Assembly: GCF_012985465.1 (NCBI RefSeq)
Contig: NZ_JAAQWN010000002.1
Span: 496,001-560,000 of the forward strand
From: Pseudomonas sp. WS 5079
GTDB taxonomy: Bacteria; Pseudomonadota; Gammaproteobacteria; Pseudomonadales; Pseudomonadaceae
Direction of reading: 5' to 3'
DNA: 64,000 nt
Part shown: positions 9,658 through 17,646 of the stretch, one piece after another
How the letters are laid out: each line of letters starts with the position of its first letter
Position numbering within the stretch: the first letter of the stretch is position 1
Position numbers and translations under genes: made by a program
The notes under the pieces: generated by a model
The model's input: the letters and a program-made list of their open reading frames with translations, nothing else
Databases searched by the model: none
What the model was told of the DNA's origin: nothing

Positions 9658-9840
9658 TTATTCATTCTCGCTGCGCACTTCGAGCATCCATTCATCGCCG
9701 TGGACCTGCAGGTCGAAAATGATCGGCCGACAGCACACCTGGCAGTCTTCTATATAGTTCTGGTCGCCACCGGACAAATCCACGCTTGTCTCGATCCGTT
9801 CACCACAATAAGGACAATCGTACAGCGCACTTTCGAGCAT
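9658..9840 (-). CDS. CPXCG-motif cysteine-rich small protein
   Basis: A 60-residue probable zinc-ribbon protein with DCPYCGE (residues 8-14) and DCQVCCRP (about 34-41) providing four or five cysteines. The conserved first motif is CPxCG. The ATG at 9840 has GGGAG eight bases upstream; an upstream-extended frame to 9909 lacks similarity to the family and is less likely. It is the first gene of a short minus-strand unit with the DUF2007 and yedK-like genes. Role unknown. Confidence 0.8.
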   Translation of the reverse strand: MLESALYDCPYCGERIETSVDLSGGDQNYIEDCQVCCRPIIFDLQVHGDEWMLEVRSENE

Positions 9841-9980
9841 CGCGGTCTCCCAGGTGACTTGTGCGTATAATCGCCGGTCTATTTGCAGGGCTTTTTCGTT
9901 TGATGCCATTTGTTCAGACCTCGCCCTGTCACTTATCGATCCAAACCTTTACTTACCCTAGCCGTTTCTAACAAGAGAGC

Positions 9981-11147
9981 ATGATGGGCGAATTCGATAC
10001 CATCCGACCTTACAACGACAGCGAAGTCCCGGCAGTGCTGGCCCGGCTGTTCAGTGACAAGGCCTTTCTGGACATCCTGACCCACTTTCGCTTCCCGCGC
10101 TTTGCCGGCGCCTTTGGCTGGCTGCTCAAGCCGCTGATCGCCCAGAAGCTGCGCCGTGAGTTCGCCGGTGTCACCACCGTCGCCACCTTGCAGGACAAAG
10201 TCGAGTTTTACGTCGACCACACCATCGATCGGGCGACCGACGGCGTCACCTATACCGGGGTCGAGCAGCTCAAGTCCGGCACGGCCTATGTTTTCCTGGC
10301 CAACCACCGCGATATCGTGATGGACCCGGCCTTCGTCAACTACGCGGTGTACCACGCCGGCCTGCCAACACCGCGGATAGCCATCGGTGACAACCTGCTG
10401 CAAAAGCCGTTTGTCAGCGACCTGATGCGCCTGAACAAAAGTTTTATCGTGCATCGCTCCATCACCGGGCGACGCGAGAAGATGGCGGCGTATCAGCTGC
10501 TGTCGGCCTACATCAACCATTCGATCCGCAATGACTGCCAGTCGATCTGGATCGCCCAGGCCGAAGGCCGCGCCAAGGATGGGGATGATCGCACGGAATC
10601 GGCGATCCTCAAGATGTTCCATATGAGCCGCAAGGAAGAGCCGTTCGCCGACGTCATCCTGTCGCTGAACCTGACCCCTGTGTCCATCAGCTACGAATAC
10701 GATCCGTGCGATGCGGCCAAGGCTCGCGAGCTGTATATCCGCGCCACCACCGGCACCTACACCAAGGCGCCCGGTGAAGATGACGTGAGCATTGCCCTGG
10801 GCATCACCGGTTACAAGGGCCGGGTCCATATCAACTTTGCGCCACCGATTACCGAACGTTTTGAAGACACCAAGCTGTTGGCCACCGAGATGGACCGGCA
10901 GATTCTCGGCGGGTATCGGTTGTTCCCGGTGCATTACCTGGCATACGCACAGTGGAGCGACGCCGACCCGCAATTGCAGGTGCCGACGGCTGCCGAGGTG
11001 TTCCCGGCGGATGAGTTGGCCAAGGCGAAAGCGGAGTGGGAGCGACGACTGAATGCCTGCCCGGCGGAGCACCGACCGTACCTGGTGCTGCAATATGCGA
11101 CGCCGGTGCGTAATCAGTATCGGGTCAAGGCCGGGATCCCCCTGTAA
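9981..11147 (+). CDS. Glycerolipid acyltransferase (PlsB/PlsC-like)
   Basis: Probable acyltransferase acting on glycerol-3-phosphate or 1-acyl-glycerol-3-phosphate at the inner membrane. The 388-residue product contains the acyltransferase motif NHRDIVMD near residues 108-115, followed by IAIGDNLLQKPF, the FIVHRS stretch and an AEGRAKDGDDRT block in the place of the usual EGTRSR motif. The spacing in the first motif is H-x5-D rather than the textbook H-x4-D. Start ATG at 9981 (or the adjacent ATG at 9984), after AACAAGAGAGC. It is monocistronic and followed by a REPIN. The substrate is inferred from family only. Confidence 0.8.
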   Translation: MMGEFDTIRPYNDSEVPAVLARLFSDKAFLDILTHFRFPRFAGAFGWLLKPLIAQKLRREFAGVTTVATLQDKVEFYVDHTIDRATDGVTYTGVEQLKSGTAYVFLANHRDIVMDPAFVNYAVYHAGLPTPRIAIGDNLLQKPFVSDLMRLNKSFIVHRSITGRREKMAAYQLLSAYINHSIRNDCQSIWIAQAEGRAKDGDDRTESAILKMFHMSRKEEPFADVILSLNLTPVSISYEYDPCDAAKARELYIRATTGTYTKAPGEDDVSIALGITGYKGRVHINFAPPITERFEDTKLLATEMDRQILGGYRLFPVHYLAYAQWSDADPQLQVPTAAEVFPADELAKAKAEWERRLNACPAEHRPYLVLQYATPVRNQYRVKAGIPL

Positions 11148-11176
11148 CCCAACAGCTTGAATAACACACAACACAA

Positions 11177-11266
11177 CGTGGGAGCGGGCTTGCCCGCGAT
11201 AGCGGTGGGTCAGTTGATAACTATTTGACTGCCCCACTGCTATCGCGGGCAAGCCCGCTCCCACAT
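11177..11266. repeat. REPIN (inverted REP pair)
   Basis: CGTGGGAGCGGGCTTGCCCG followed by CGATAGCGGTGG, and the mirror copy CTGCTATCGCGGGCAAGCCC followed by GCTCCCACAT, around a centre containing GTCAGTTGATAACTATTTGAC. It separates convergent genes. Confidence 0.93.
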
Positions 11267-11281
11267 TGGTTTTGGGTATTT

Positions 11282-11539
11282 TTACAATTGAGTGCTGAGC
11301 CAAGAGACGACAAGCGCCAGCCCGATACAGGCAAACCCTAGGCGGTAGCCAAGGCGATGACTGCGCTCGGTACGCACATCCAGGAACAACATCGGTTGAT
11401 CAATCGCTCTATCTTCACTTTGCGCGGTGAGTCGAGCCATCGCCCGCTGCTCGCGCAGGCGGGTCACAAACAACAGCCCGGCGCCTGGGCAGGCGATCAA
11501 CAAGGCAGCGGTATTTAGCAATAATGCCGGCAGCGACAT
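11282..11539 (-). CDS. Small membrane protein of unknown function
   Basis: An 85-residue protein with a hydrophobic N-terminal segment (about residues 2-25, MSLPALLLNTAALLIACPGA), a charged middle rich in Arg/Glu, and a second hydrophobic segment at the C-terminus (about 65-83), so probably two membrane helices with a cytoplasmic loop. The ATG at 11539 follows GAGG with a seven-base gap; a longer frame to 11584 is possible. I do not recognise the family. It stands alone, downstream-facing the REPIN. Confidence 0.6.
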   Translation of the reverse strand: MSLPALLLNTAALLIACPGAGLLFVTRLREQRAMARLTAQSEDRAIDQPMLFLDVRTERSHRLGYRLGFACIGLALVVSWLSTQL

Positions 11540-11722
11540 CAAAAACCTCGGTGTAACAGTGACCAGGTATCCATTCAGATACAAACCTGAACGAATTGCG
11601 CCCTCCTGCGCCTCACAGCTCCCTCCCCCATTGACGACTAATGTATCGAGTAATTTACAGCGTCACCTGAACGTCACCTTAACAAGCCACTCTGTTGCCC
11701 TTCGCACACCCGGGAGCTTGTC

Positions 11723-11932
11723 ATGTTGCACGCGCAGAACCAGGATCGGCTGTACCTGATCGCCCCTACCGATGAGCAAGAGGCGCTGGTCGGCGGCCTG
11801 GCGTTCAATGTCCAGGACCGGCACTGGCTGGTATATTGCGCCCTCGGCGGGCATCAGCATGCCGACCTGCCAGAGCTGGATCTGTTGACGGGAGTGAGTG
11901 TGCTGGACTTTTATGTCGAAACGGCGGCATGA
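11723..11932 (+). CDS. Small hypothetical protein
   Basis: A 69-residue soluble protein beginning MLHAQNQDRLYLIAPTDEQE, with an acidic C-terminal half (HADLPELDLLTGVSVLDFYV). CCGGGAGCTTGTC precedes the ATG, giving a good ribosome site, and a strong terminator follows 13 bases after the stop, which supports a real transcription unit. No family recognised and no informative neighbours. Confidence 0.6.
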   Translation: MLHAQNQDRLYLIAPTDEQEALVGGLAFNVQDRHWLVYCALGGHQHADLPELDLLTGVSVLDFYVETAA

Positions 11933-11944
11933 CCGCAGCAGACA

Positions 11945-11982
11945 CAAAAAAGCCGGGCCCTTAGCGGGGCCCGGCTTTTTTA
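11945..11982. terminator. Bidirectional rho-independent terminator
   Basis: AAAAAAGCCGGGCCC, a six-base loop, then GGGCCCGGCTTTTTT: a ten-pair GC stem with an A-run on one side and a T-run on the other. It lies between the convergent 69-residue ORF and the yajG-like gene and can serve both. Confidence 0.93.
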
Positions 11983-11989
11983 CAACCGA

Positions 11990-12577
11990 TTACTGCGAGC
12001 TGAGGATCTGGCCGATGCTTGGGTCCTTGAACAGACGCGTCAGGGCATCACTCAACACGTCGCTGACCAGCTTGGTGTTGGTTTCCTGGTTCGGCGCCAT
12101 ACCAAAGCGCTGGTCCAGGGACGCAGCGTAACGGCCGTTGTAGCGGCGGTTGCCGGCCGACACATCAGAGCGGAAGGTCGCGCCGATGGTGGCTTCGGTC
12201 ACGTACAGGCCTTCCTTGGGCGACTGATACTTCAGCTCGGCTAGGGTCACCGTCAGTTGCGGTGCGCCTGGCGAGTTGCTGATCGGGGTAAAGCCCAGCA
12301 GGCGCACAGCCGCTTCGGCCTGGGCTTGCAGCTTGGGCAGCACGTCGGCACCGGTCACCGTGATGGCGCTGGTTTCCGGGTACAGGCCACCGCGGGTGCC
12401 CAGGGTCGGCGACGGACGGCCATCAACCACACGCACCGAGACCGGCTGGCCATGGCCCACAGGCGCCAACTGGGTGGTGAGCTTGGGTTGCGGGCTGAGT
12501 TGCTGCGGGCTGTGGGCGCAGCCAACCAGGGTCAAGCTGGTCACAGTGATCAAACCGAACAACAGGCGTTGCAACAT
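11990..12577 (-). CDS. YajG-family lipoprotein
   Basis: Outer-membrane or periplasmic lipoprotein of unknown function. The 195-residue product starts with a signal peptide and lipobox LTLVGC (Cys at about residue 20), followed by a domain matching YajG-type lipoproteins (VRVVDGRPSPTLGTRGG, later YNGRYAASLDQRFG). The start ATG at 12577 is preceded by GGAGAGAAAAGC. It is monocistronic, ended by the shared terminator at 11945-11982. Confidence 0.82.
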   Translation of the reverse strand: MLQRLLFGLITVTSLTLVGCAHSPQQLSPQPKLTTQLAPVGHGQPVSVRVVDGRPSPTLGTRGGLYPETSAITVTGADVLPKLQAQAEAAVRLLGFTPISNSPGAPQLTVTLAELKYQSPKEGLYVTEATIGATFRSDVSAGNRRYNGRYAASLDQRFGMAPNQETNTKLVSDVLSDALTRLFKDPSIGQILSSQ

Positions 12578-12747
12578 GCTTTTCTCTCCAGAATTCAGGT
12601 ACCGACAGTGCGCCAGTATAGCGGCGCGTCACCGCCTGGAACTAGCGCCAGTTACAACCTCAGGTCCAGGCCTGCGTGCAGCGACTCAGTGTCACCCAGA
12701 TGTCATTCTTGACAGATATGCTTGGCGTCATTCTCAGGAGGCCCGCC

Positions 12748-12984
12748 ATGCTCAATCTTCTCTGGCGCTTTTTCGCGCGCACGCCCGCCCATCGCAACTT
12801 TGCCCTGCTCGACTCGCAAGGTCGCTGCCAGGCCTTCAAGCAGTGCAGCCAGCCGCCCGTGGGCGAAGGCTGGGTCGAAGTCCAGGAGATCCGCCTGAGC
12901 TGGATGCACCATCCTCTGCCCGCCCGCGCCCGTGTCAGCCCGCGCCGCGCACGGTCATCACACCGCCTGCCGTTGACCGCCTGA
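12748..12984 (+). CDS. Small basic hypothetical protein
   Basis: A 78-residue protein beginning MLNLLWRFFARTPAHRNFAL, with the sequence GWVEVQEIRLSWMHHPLPAR in the middle and an Arg-rich tail. The ATG at 12748 has AGGAG seven bases upstream, better than the upstream in-frame starts at 12676. No known domain seen. It is followed by the long non-coding leader of mqo. Confidence 0.6.
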   Translation: MLNLLWRFFARTPAHRNFALLDSQGRCQAFKQCSQPPVGEGWVEVQEIRLSWMHHPLPARARVSPRRARSSHRLPLTA

Positions 12985-13717
12985 CCGAAGCGCTAATAAA
13001 AGTCATAAAACACGTCCATTTCCCGACAGTTCTTCGCTACAATCTCCCCCCGATTATAAGGACGTCTCCTGATCGGGCCTCGCAGCATCGCTAATGCCCT
13101 GGTATTAGCTCCCCCGCACCGCCCACAGAGAGCCGCCCACACAGATCGAGTGAAGCTGGCGAGCTGGCTGTTTTGTCTGCAAACCTGCGCCTTTACCGAA
13201 TCTGCCAGAGCTGCCATTGCGCTCGGCCACTTGAGTTGTTTGCCCGTTATGCCGCGTGTCGGCAGTGATTTCGGGCCAGGTGCCAGGCTGGGGCAGCCCT
13301 TTTTTGAGGTTCACGTCTTCAAAAGAGCGTGAAAAAAACGGGTTTTCACAACTTCACAAGAGTGTGGCGAGCAAATGAATAGTTTTGCGTTTGTACAAGC
13401 ACCATCAACGTCTGGCACTGCCCAACCACACAGGACCGAGTACTCCTCAAAAACCGGAGCTTGAAGCCTGTCCGCTACGGATTTGGTTGCACGATCGGAC
13501 GTACTTGACCATAAGTCGAATTGCCACAGGGCCCCTTAAATGCGTTCATATGCAGATAAGGCCTGGTCGGCAGCGTCCGCTGAAGTTGCAAAAAAATTGC
13601 GAAGAATCGGACATGGCGATCCTGGCCATGGGTAACCTGGGGCATCACGTGAACCGCCCCGTCACTCCTGGCAGCCATGCCGTCAATTTGGTGCTGCAGA
13701 TTTTGGAGACGCGTTAA
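12985..13717 (+). other. Long gene-poor region and leader upstream of mqo
   Basis: About 730 bases without a convincing gene. Reading frames here lack ribosome sites and family similarity. Visible structure: a possible -10 box TACAAT at 13038-13043, a GC hairpin followed by six Ts at 13286-13305, a perfect GTGAAAA/TTTTCAC inverted repeat at about 13331-13351, and a hairpin-forming stretch (CCGGAGC ... GCTACGG) near 13454-13481. The layout suggests an attenuated leader or a small RNA before mqo rather than coding sequence. Confidence 0.6.
13050..13305 (+). ncRNA. Candidate small RNA or attenuator in mqo leader
   Basis: A stretch of about 250 bases between a weak promoter-like TACAAT (13038-13043) and a compact terminator-like hairpin GGCTG-GGG-CAGCC followed by CTTTTTT (13286-13305). 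No family is recognised and the -35 element is poor, so this is an inference from the terminator and the unusually long upstream region. Confidence 0.35.
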
Positions 13718-15226
13718 ATGGCGCATAACGAAGCAGTCGACGTAGTACTGGTAGGTGCGGGCATCATGAGTGCCACCCTTGCCGTGCTGCTCAAGGAGCT
13801 CGACCCCGGCCTCAAGCTGGAAGTCGTTGAGCTGATGGATTCGGGTGCCGCGGAGAGTTCCAACCCGTGGAACAACGCCGGTACCGGCCACGCCGGCCTG
13901 TGCGAGCTGAACTACACCCCGCAGGCGGGTGATGGCTCCATCGACATCAAAAAAGCCGTGCACATCAACACCCAGTTCGAGGTGTCGAAGCAGTTCTGGG
14001 CGTACCTGACCAAAAAAGGCACCTTTGGCTCGTCCAAGTCCTTTATCAGCCCAGTGCCGCACCTGAGCTTCGTGCAGGGCGAAAAAGGCGTGTCGTTCCT
14101 CAAGAAGCGCTTTGAAACCCTCAGCCAGCACCACGCGTTCTCGGATATGCACTACACCGAAGACCGTGCCGAAATGGCCGAGTGGATGCCGCTGATGATG
14201 CCGGGCCGCCCGGCTGACGAAAAAATCGCCGCGACCCGCGTGATGAACGGCACCGACGTCAACTTCGGCGCTCTGACCAACCAATTGCTCGCGCACCTGA
14301 GCAGCTCGGCCGATGCCCAGGTCAAGTACAGCAAGCGCGTCACCGGCCTCAAGCGCAATGGTGCTGGCTGGACCGTGAGCATCAAGGACGTCAACAGCGG
14401 CAACACGCGCCATGTCGACGCCAAGTTCGTGTTCCTCGGCGCCGGCGGCGCGGCCCTGCCGCTGCTGCAAGCCTCAGGTATCGAAGAGAGCAAGGGCTTT
14501 GGCGGTTTCCCGGTCAGCGGCCAGTGGCTGCGTTGCGACAACCCGCAAGTGGTCAAGCAGCACCAGGCCAAGGTCTACAGCCAGGCCGCCGTGGGTTCGC
14601 CGCCGATGTCGGTGCCGCACCTGGACACCCGCGTGGTGGATGGCAAGAAATCCCTGCTGTTCGGGCCATATGCCGGCTTCACCACCAAGTTCCTCAAGTT
14701 CGGTTCGTTCCTTGACCTGCCGATGTCGATTCGCCTGGGCAACATCGGCCCGATGCTGGCCGTGGCCCGGGACAACATGGACCTGACCAAGTACCTGGTC
14801 AGCGAAGTGATGCAGTCCATGGAGCAGCGCCTGGAATCCCTGCGCCGCTTCTACCCCGAAGCCAAAGCCGAGGACTGGCGCCTGGAAGTGGCCGGCCAAC
14901 GGGTGCAGATCATCAAGAAAGACCCGAAGAAAGGCGGCGTGCTGCAATTCGGCACCGAGCTGGTCGCGGCCAAGGACGGTTCGCTGGCGGCACTGCTGGG
15001 CGCCTCTCCAGGGGCTTCGGTGACTGTTTCGATCATGCTGGATCTGATCGAACGCTGCTTCCCGACCCAGGCGGCCGGCGAGTGGGCGGCCAAGCTGCAG
15101 GAGATCTTCCCGGCCCGGGAAAAAGTCCTGGAAACCGATGCCGAGCTGTATCGCAAGATCAGCGTGCAGAACAACATCAGCCTGGAGCTGGTTGAGCAAG
15201 GTAGCGAGGCCGCAAGCTACGCCTGA
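13718..15226 (+). CDS. mqo: Malate:quinone oxidoreductase
   Basis: Membrane-associated FAD enzyme that oxidises malate to oxaloacetate and passes electrons to the quinone pool, replacing or supplementing NAD-malate dehydrogenase in the TCA cycle. The 502-residue protein has the FAD-binding [20 protein letters not shown] motif at about residues 12-31 and family-typical [20 protein letters not shown] (about 48-67), and [18 protein letters not shown] near the C-terminus. GGAGACGCGTTAA precedes the ATG. It is monocistronic with a strong terminator at 15241-15282 and a very long 5' region. Pseudomonas can carry paralogues, so mqoA/mqoB numbering is left open. Confidence 0.96.
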   Translation: MAHNEAVDVVLVGAGIMSATLAVLLKELDPGLKLEVVELMDSGAAESSNPWNNAGTGHAGLCELNYTPQAGDGSIDIKKAVHINTQFEVSKQFWAYLTKKGTFGSSKSFISPVPHLSFVQGEKGVSFLKKRFETLSQHHAFSDMHYTEDRAEMAEWMPLMMPGRPADEKIAATRVMNGTDVNFGALTNQLLAHLSSSADAQVKYSKRVTGLKRNGAGWTVSIKDVNSGNTRHVDAKFVFLGAGGAALPLLQASGIEESKGFGGFPVSGQWLRCDNPQVVKQHQAKVYSQAAVGSPPMSVPHLDTRVVDGKKSLLFGPYAGFTTKFLKFGSFLDLPMSIRLGNIGPMLAVARDNMDLTKYLVSEVMQSMEQRLESLRRFYPEAKAEDWRLEVAGQRVQIIKKDPKKGGVLQFGTELVAAKDGSLAALLGASPGASVTVSIMLDLIERCFPTQAAGEWAAKLQEIFPAREKVLETDAELYRKISVQNNISLELVEQGSEAASYA

Positions 15227-15240
15227 CGCCTACAAAAAGA

Positions 15241-15282
15241 CAAAAAACGCCCCGCTCTCGTGATGAGAACGGGGCGTTTTTG
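15241..15282. terminator. Rho-independent terminator after mqo
   Basis: AAAAAACGCCCCG, a loop, then CGGGGCGTTTTTG: an eight-pair GC stem extended by A/T pairs, with CTC/GAG pairing inside the loop. It serves mqo and, in the other orientation, the convergent PA4642-like gene. Confidence 0.93.
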
Positions 15283-15295
15283 TATGTCTTGGAAA

Positions 15296-15583
15296 TCAGC
15301 CGCGGGCTTGTTCGATCAGCTCGAGGTACTCATCCGCGTTGCGCTGGTCCTTGATCAGATCGACGAAGGTCTGGCCATGCTCATCCTTGCCGTCGAGGTC
15401 CAGCCCGGCCTCTTTGAAAAAGGTCAGGAAACGTCCGAAGTCATCGATGCGCAGGCCGCGATAGGCTTTGATCAGTTTGTGCAGGGACGGTGAAGTGGCG
15501 TCGACCGGTTCAAAATCCAGGAACAGCTTGATCTGATCGTCGCCGATCTCGTCACCAATCACTTGTTTCTTATCTTTACGCAT
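15296..15583 (-). CDS. PA4642-family protein
   Basis: A 95-residue acidic soluble protein beginning MRKDKKQVIGDEIGDDQIKL, typical of a Pseudomonas-restricted family known from P. aeruginosa PA4642, which has no assigned function. The ATG at 15583 has GGAG seven bases upstream; the longer frame to 15655 runs through REP-neighbouring sequence and is unlikely. The gene is next to mqo as in P. aeruginosa (recalled from memory). Confidence 0.82.
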   Translation of the reverse strand: MRKDKKQVIGDEIGDDQIKLFLDFEPVDATSPSLHKLIKAYRGLRIDDFGRFLTFFKEAGLDLDGKDEHGQTFVDLIKDQRNADEYLELIEQARG

Positions 15584-15664
15584 TGCCGACTCCAGCCTGC
15601 AGACATTTACACGGGAGTGGAAGTCTACCTGCGGGACACAAGGTTCGGAAGCCACGAGGCTCTA

Positions 15665-15784
15665 TGTGAGAGCGGGCTTGTCGGGTCGCCGCATCGCCGC
15701 GATGGCGGTGGGTCAGTCGAATATATCTAACCTGACACTCCGCTATCGCGGCGATGCGGCGACCCGACAAGCCCGCTCCCACAC
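15665..15784. repeat. REPIN with extended stem
   Basis: A long inverted repeat. Each arm reads GCGGGCTTGTCGGGTCGCCG then CATCGCCGCGAT(A/G)GCG: the standard REP head and tail with about twelve extra bases between them. The arms match over about 37 bases with one difference, around a centre with GTGGGTCAGTCGAATATATCTAACCTGACACTC. A distinct REP subclass from the other copies in this window. Confidence 0.92.
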
Positions 15785-15813
15785 AAGCCCACCTGTTGTT
15801 TTTGCTGCCAGGT

Positions 15814-16281
15814 TCAATCGAACTGGGCCAGCATCCAGCGATGATACTCAGCCATGCCAGCCTCGCCTTCCCGGGGCGCCCAGGTGGCCAGTTCGCCCTC
15901 GCCCACCGGGCGATAGGGGCCAGCCTTGCACTCGAACATCATCGTGTCGGGCTCAAGCACCACCAGGCCATGGAAAACGCCGGGCGATAGGTCGACACCC
16001 AGGCAATCTCCACCCGCCTGCAAGACGCGCCGCTCCAGGACCTCGCCTGACTCGCTGAAGATCAGAATGCCCAGGCGCCCCTTGAGTACCAGCAGGGTCT
16101 CGGCTTTGTCAGCGGTGAGATGACGATGGGGCTGCACATAAGTGTGTGGCTGCAACCCAACAGCCATGCGATGGCAAGGCTCTTCCATCTGGTGGAAGTT
16201 GACGTTCTGCCGGCCACGGGGGTTGAGGGCGGCTTTCTCGGCCAATTCGGCAAACAGCGACTGATCAAGAAAACGCGCCAT
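15814..16281 (-). CDS. WbuC-family cupin metalloprotein
   Basis: A 155-residue single-domain cupin. The metal-binding cupin pattern is visible in YVQPHRHLTADKAETLLVLKG (about residues 48-68, giving two His and a Glu) and SPGVFHGLVVLEPD (third His). The N-terminal FLDQSLFAELAEKAA block is typical of the WbuC family, whose members occur near O-antigen genes but also singly. It lies three bases from the hpt stop on the same strand and is probably cotranscribed with it. Its substrate is unknown. Confidence 0.82.
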   Translation of the reverse strand: MARFLDQSLFAELAEKAALNPRGRQNVNFHQMEEPCHRMAVGLQPHTYVQPHRHLTADKAETLLVLKGRLGILIFSESGEVLERRVLQAGGDCLGVDLSPGVFHGLVVLEPDTMMFECKAGPYRPVGEGELATWAPREGEAGMAEYHRWMLAQFD

Positions 16282-16284
16282 GGC

Positions 16285-16842
16285 TTACATCCCCTTCACG
16301 GCAAAGATGCCATTGGCGTTGCGCCAGTAGCCCTTGTAGTCCATGCCATAACCGAAAATGTAACGGTCGATGCACGGCAGGCCAACATAATCAGCCTTCA
16401 GGTCTGGGCGGGCCTTGCGGTCGTGGTCCTTGTCGATCAGCACGGCGGTGTGCACTTTGCGCGCGCCGGCGTGTTTGCAGAAGTCGATGATCGCGCCCAG
16501 GGTATGACCTTCGTCGAGGATGTCATCGATGATCAGCACGTCACGGTCGATGAACGACACTTCCGGCTTGGCCTTCCAGAACAGGTCGCCGCCGCTGGTT
16601 TCGTTGCGATAGCGCGTGGCGTGCAGGTAGGACGCTTCCAGCGGGAATTGCAGATGAGTCAGCAATTTGCCGGCGAAAATCAGACCGCCGTTCATCACAC
16701 AGAACACCACCGGGTTGGTATCGGCCATTTCACGGGTGATGTGCGCGCCGACCTTGGCGATAGCCTCTTCGACTTGCGCTTCGGTGTACAGGCAGTCAGC
16801 CTCGTGCATGATTTGACGGATATGCTCGAGATCAGCGGACAT
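16285..16842 (-). CDS. hpt: Hypoxanthine-guanine phosphoribosyltransferase
   Basis: Salvages hypoxanthine and guanine to IMP and GMP using PRPP. The 185-residue protein carries the type I PRTase PRPP loop VLIIDDILDEGHTLGAI (about residues 95-111) and a flexible-loop region YLHATRYRNETSGGD (about 66-80). The ATG at 16842 has GGAGAG upstream; the frame extension to 16902 is not needed. It is divergent to upp, forming a purine/pyrimidine salvage neighbourhood with the uracil permease. Confidence 0.92.
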   Translation of the reverse strand: MSADLEHIRQIMHEADCLYTEAQVEEAIAKVGAHITREMADTNPVVFCVMNGGLIFAGKLLTHLQFPLEASYLHATRYRNETSGGDLFWKAKPEVSFIDRDVLIIDDILDEGHTLGAIIDFCKHAGARKVHTAVLIDKDHDRKARPDLKADYVGLPCIDRYIFGYGMDYKGYWRNANGIFAVKGM

Positions 16843-16932
16843 GGCGCTCTCCAGGGGTACTGTGGCAAGAAAAGCGGGCGAAGGTACGCCTCTGGGACGC
16901 AACGTTCAAGCCTTTATGGACTAACGTACTGG

Positions 16933-16963
16933 TTGTCTATAGGACAACACCCTCGGATAGATT
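16933..16963 (+). promoter_or_regulatory. Possible upp promoter with small palindrome
   Basis: TTGTCT (16933-16938) and TAGATT (16958-16963) resemble sigma-70 elements but with a 19-base spacer. The -35 region lies in a perfect small inverted repeat TTGTC-TATAG-GACAA (16933-16947) that could bind a regulator. Weak, sequence-only evidence. Confidence 0.35.
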
Positions 16964-17005
16964 AATCTAGGCCGGTTTTTTTGCCCGCCGCCGGAGCCTT
17001 TCCCC

Positions 17006-17644
17006 ATGCCCATCCGTGAGATCCGCCACCCGCTGATCCGACACAAGCTCGGCCTTATGCGCCGCGCCGACATTAGCACGAAGAACTTCCGTGAGCTTGC
17101 TCAGGAAGTCGGAGCGTTGCTCACCTACGAAGCCACCAAAGATTTGCCCCTGGAAAACTACGAGATCCCCGGTTGGTGCGGTCCCGTCCAGGTCGAGAAA
17201 ATCGCCGGCAAGAAAATTACCGTGGTGCCGATCCTGCGCGCCGGTATCGGCATGCTTGAAGGCGTGCTGAGCCTGATCCCGGGCGCCAAGGTCAGCGCTG
17301 TGGGCGTCGCCCGCAACGAAGAGACCCTGCAGGCCCACACCTACCTGGAAAAACTCGTCCCGGAAATCGACGAACGCCTGGCGATGATCATCGACCCGAT
17401 GCTGGCCACCGGTAGCTCCATGGTTGCCACCATCGATCTGCTGAAGAAAGCCGGCTGCAAGGACATCCGCGCCATGGTGCTAGTCGCTGCTCCCGAAGGT
17501 ATTGCCGCCGTCGAAAAAGCGCACCCGGATGTAGTGATCTATACCGCGTCCATCGATGAGCGCCTGAACGAGCACGGCTACATCATTCCGGGCCTGGGCG
17601 ATGCTGGCGACAAGATCTTCGGCACCAAGCAGAAGGACGCGTGA
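17006..17644 (+). CDS. upp: Uracil phosphoribosyltransferase
   Basis: Converts uracil and PRPP to UMP. The 212-residue product shows the PRPP-binding motif [20 protein letters not shown] (about residues 128-147) and the uracil-binding [17 protein letters not shown] segment at the C-terminus, both diagnostic for Upp. GGAGCC precedes the ATG. It overlaps or abuts the permease gene at its stop codon, so uptake and salvage of uracil are coupled. Confidence 0.96.
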   Translation: MPIREIRHPLIRHKLGLMRRADISTKNFRELAQEVGALLTYEATKDLPLENYEIPGWCGPVQVEKIAGKKITVVPILRAGIGMLEGVLSLIPGAKVSAVGVARNEETLQAHTYLEKLVPEIDERLAMIIDPMLATGSSMVATIDLLKKAGCKDIRAMVLVAAPEGIAAVEKAHPDVVIYTASIDERLNEHGYIIPGLGDAGDKIFGTKQKDA

Positions 17645-17646
17645 GC

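Noticed and set aside
13385..13717. A 110-codon frame directly before mqo
   Set aside because: No ribosome site at its start, no family similarity, and it ends at the mqo start region; the segment looks like a structured leader.
15576..15782. Short frames inside the extended REPIN
   Set aside because: They are translations of REP sequence (MGAGLSGRRIAA and similar) that recur wherever REPs occur.
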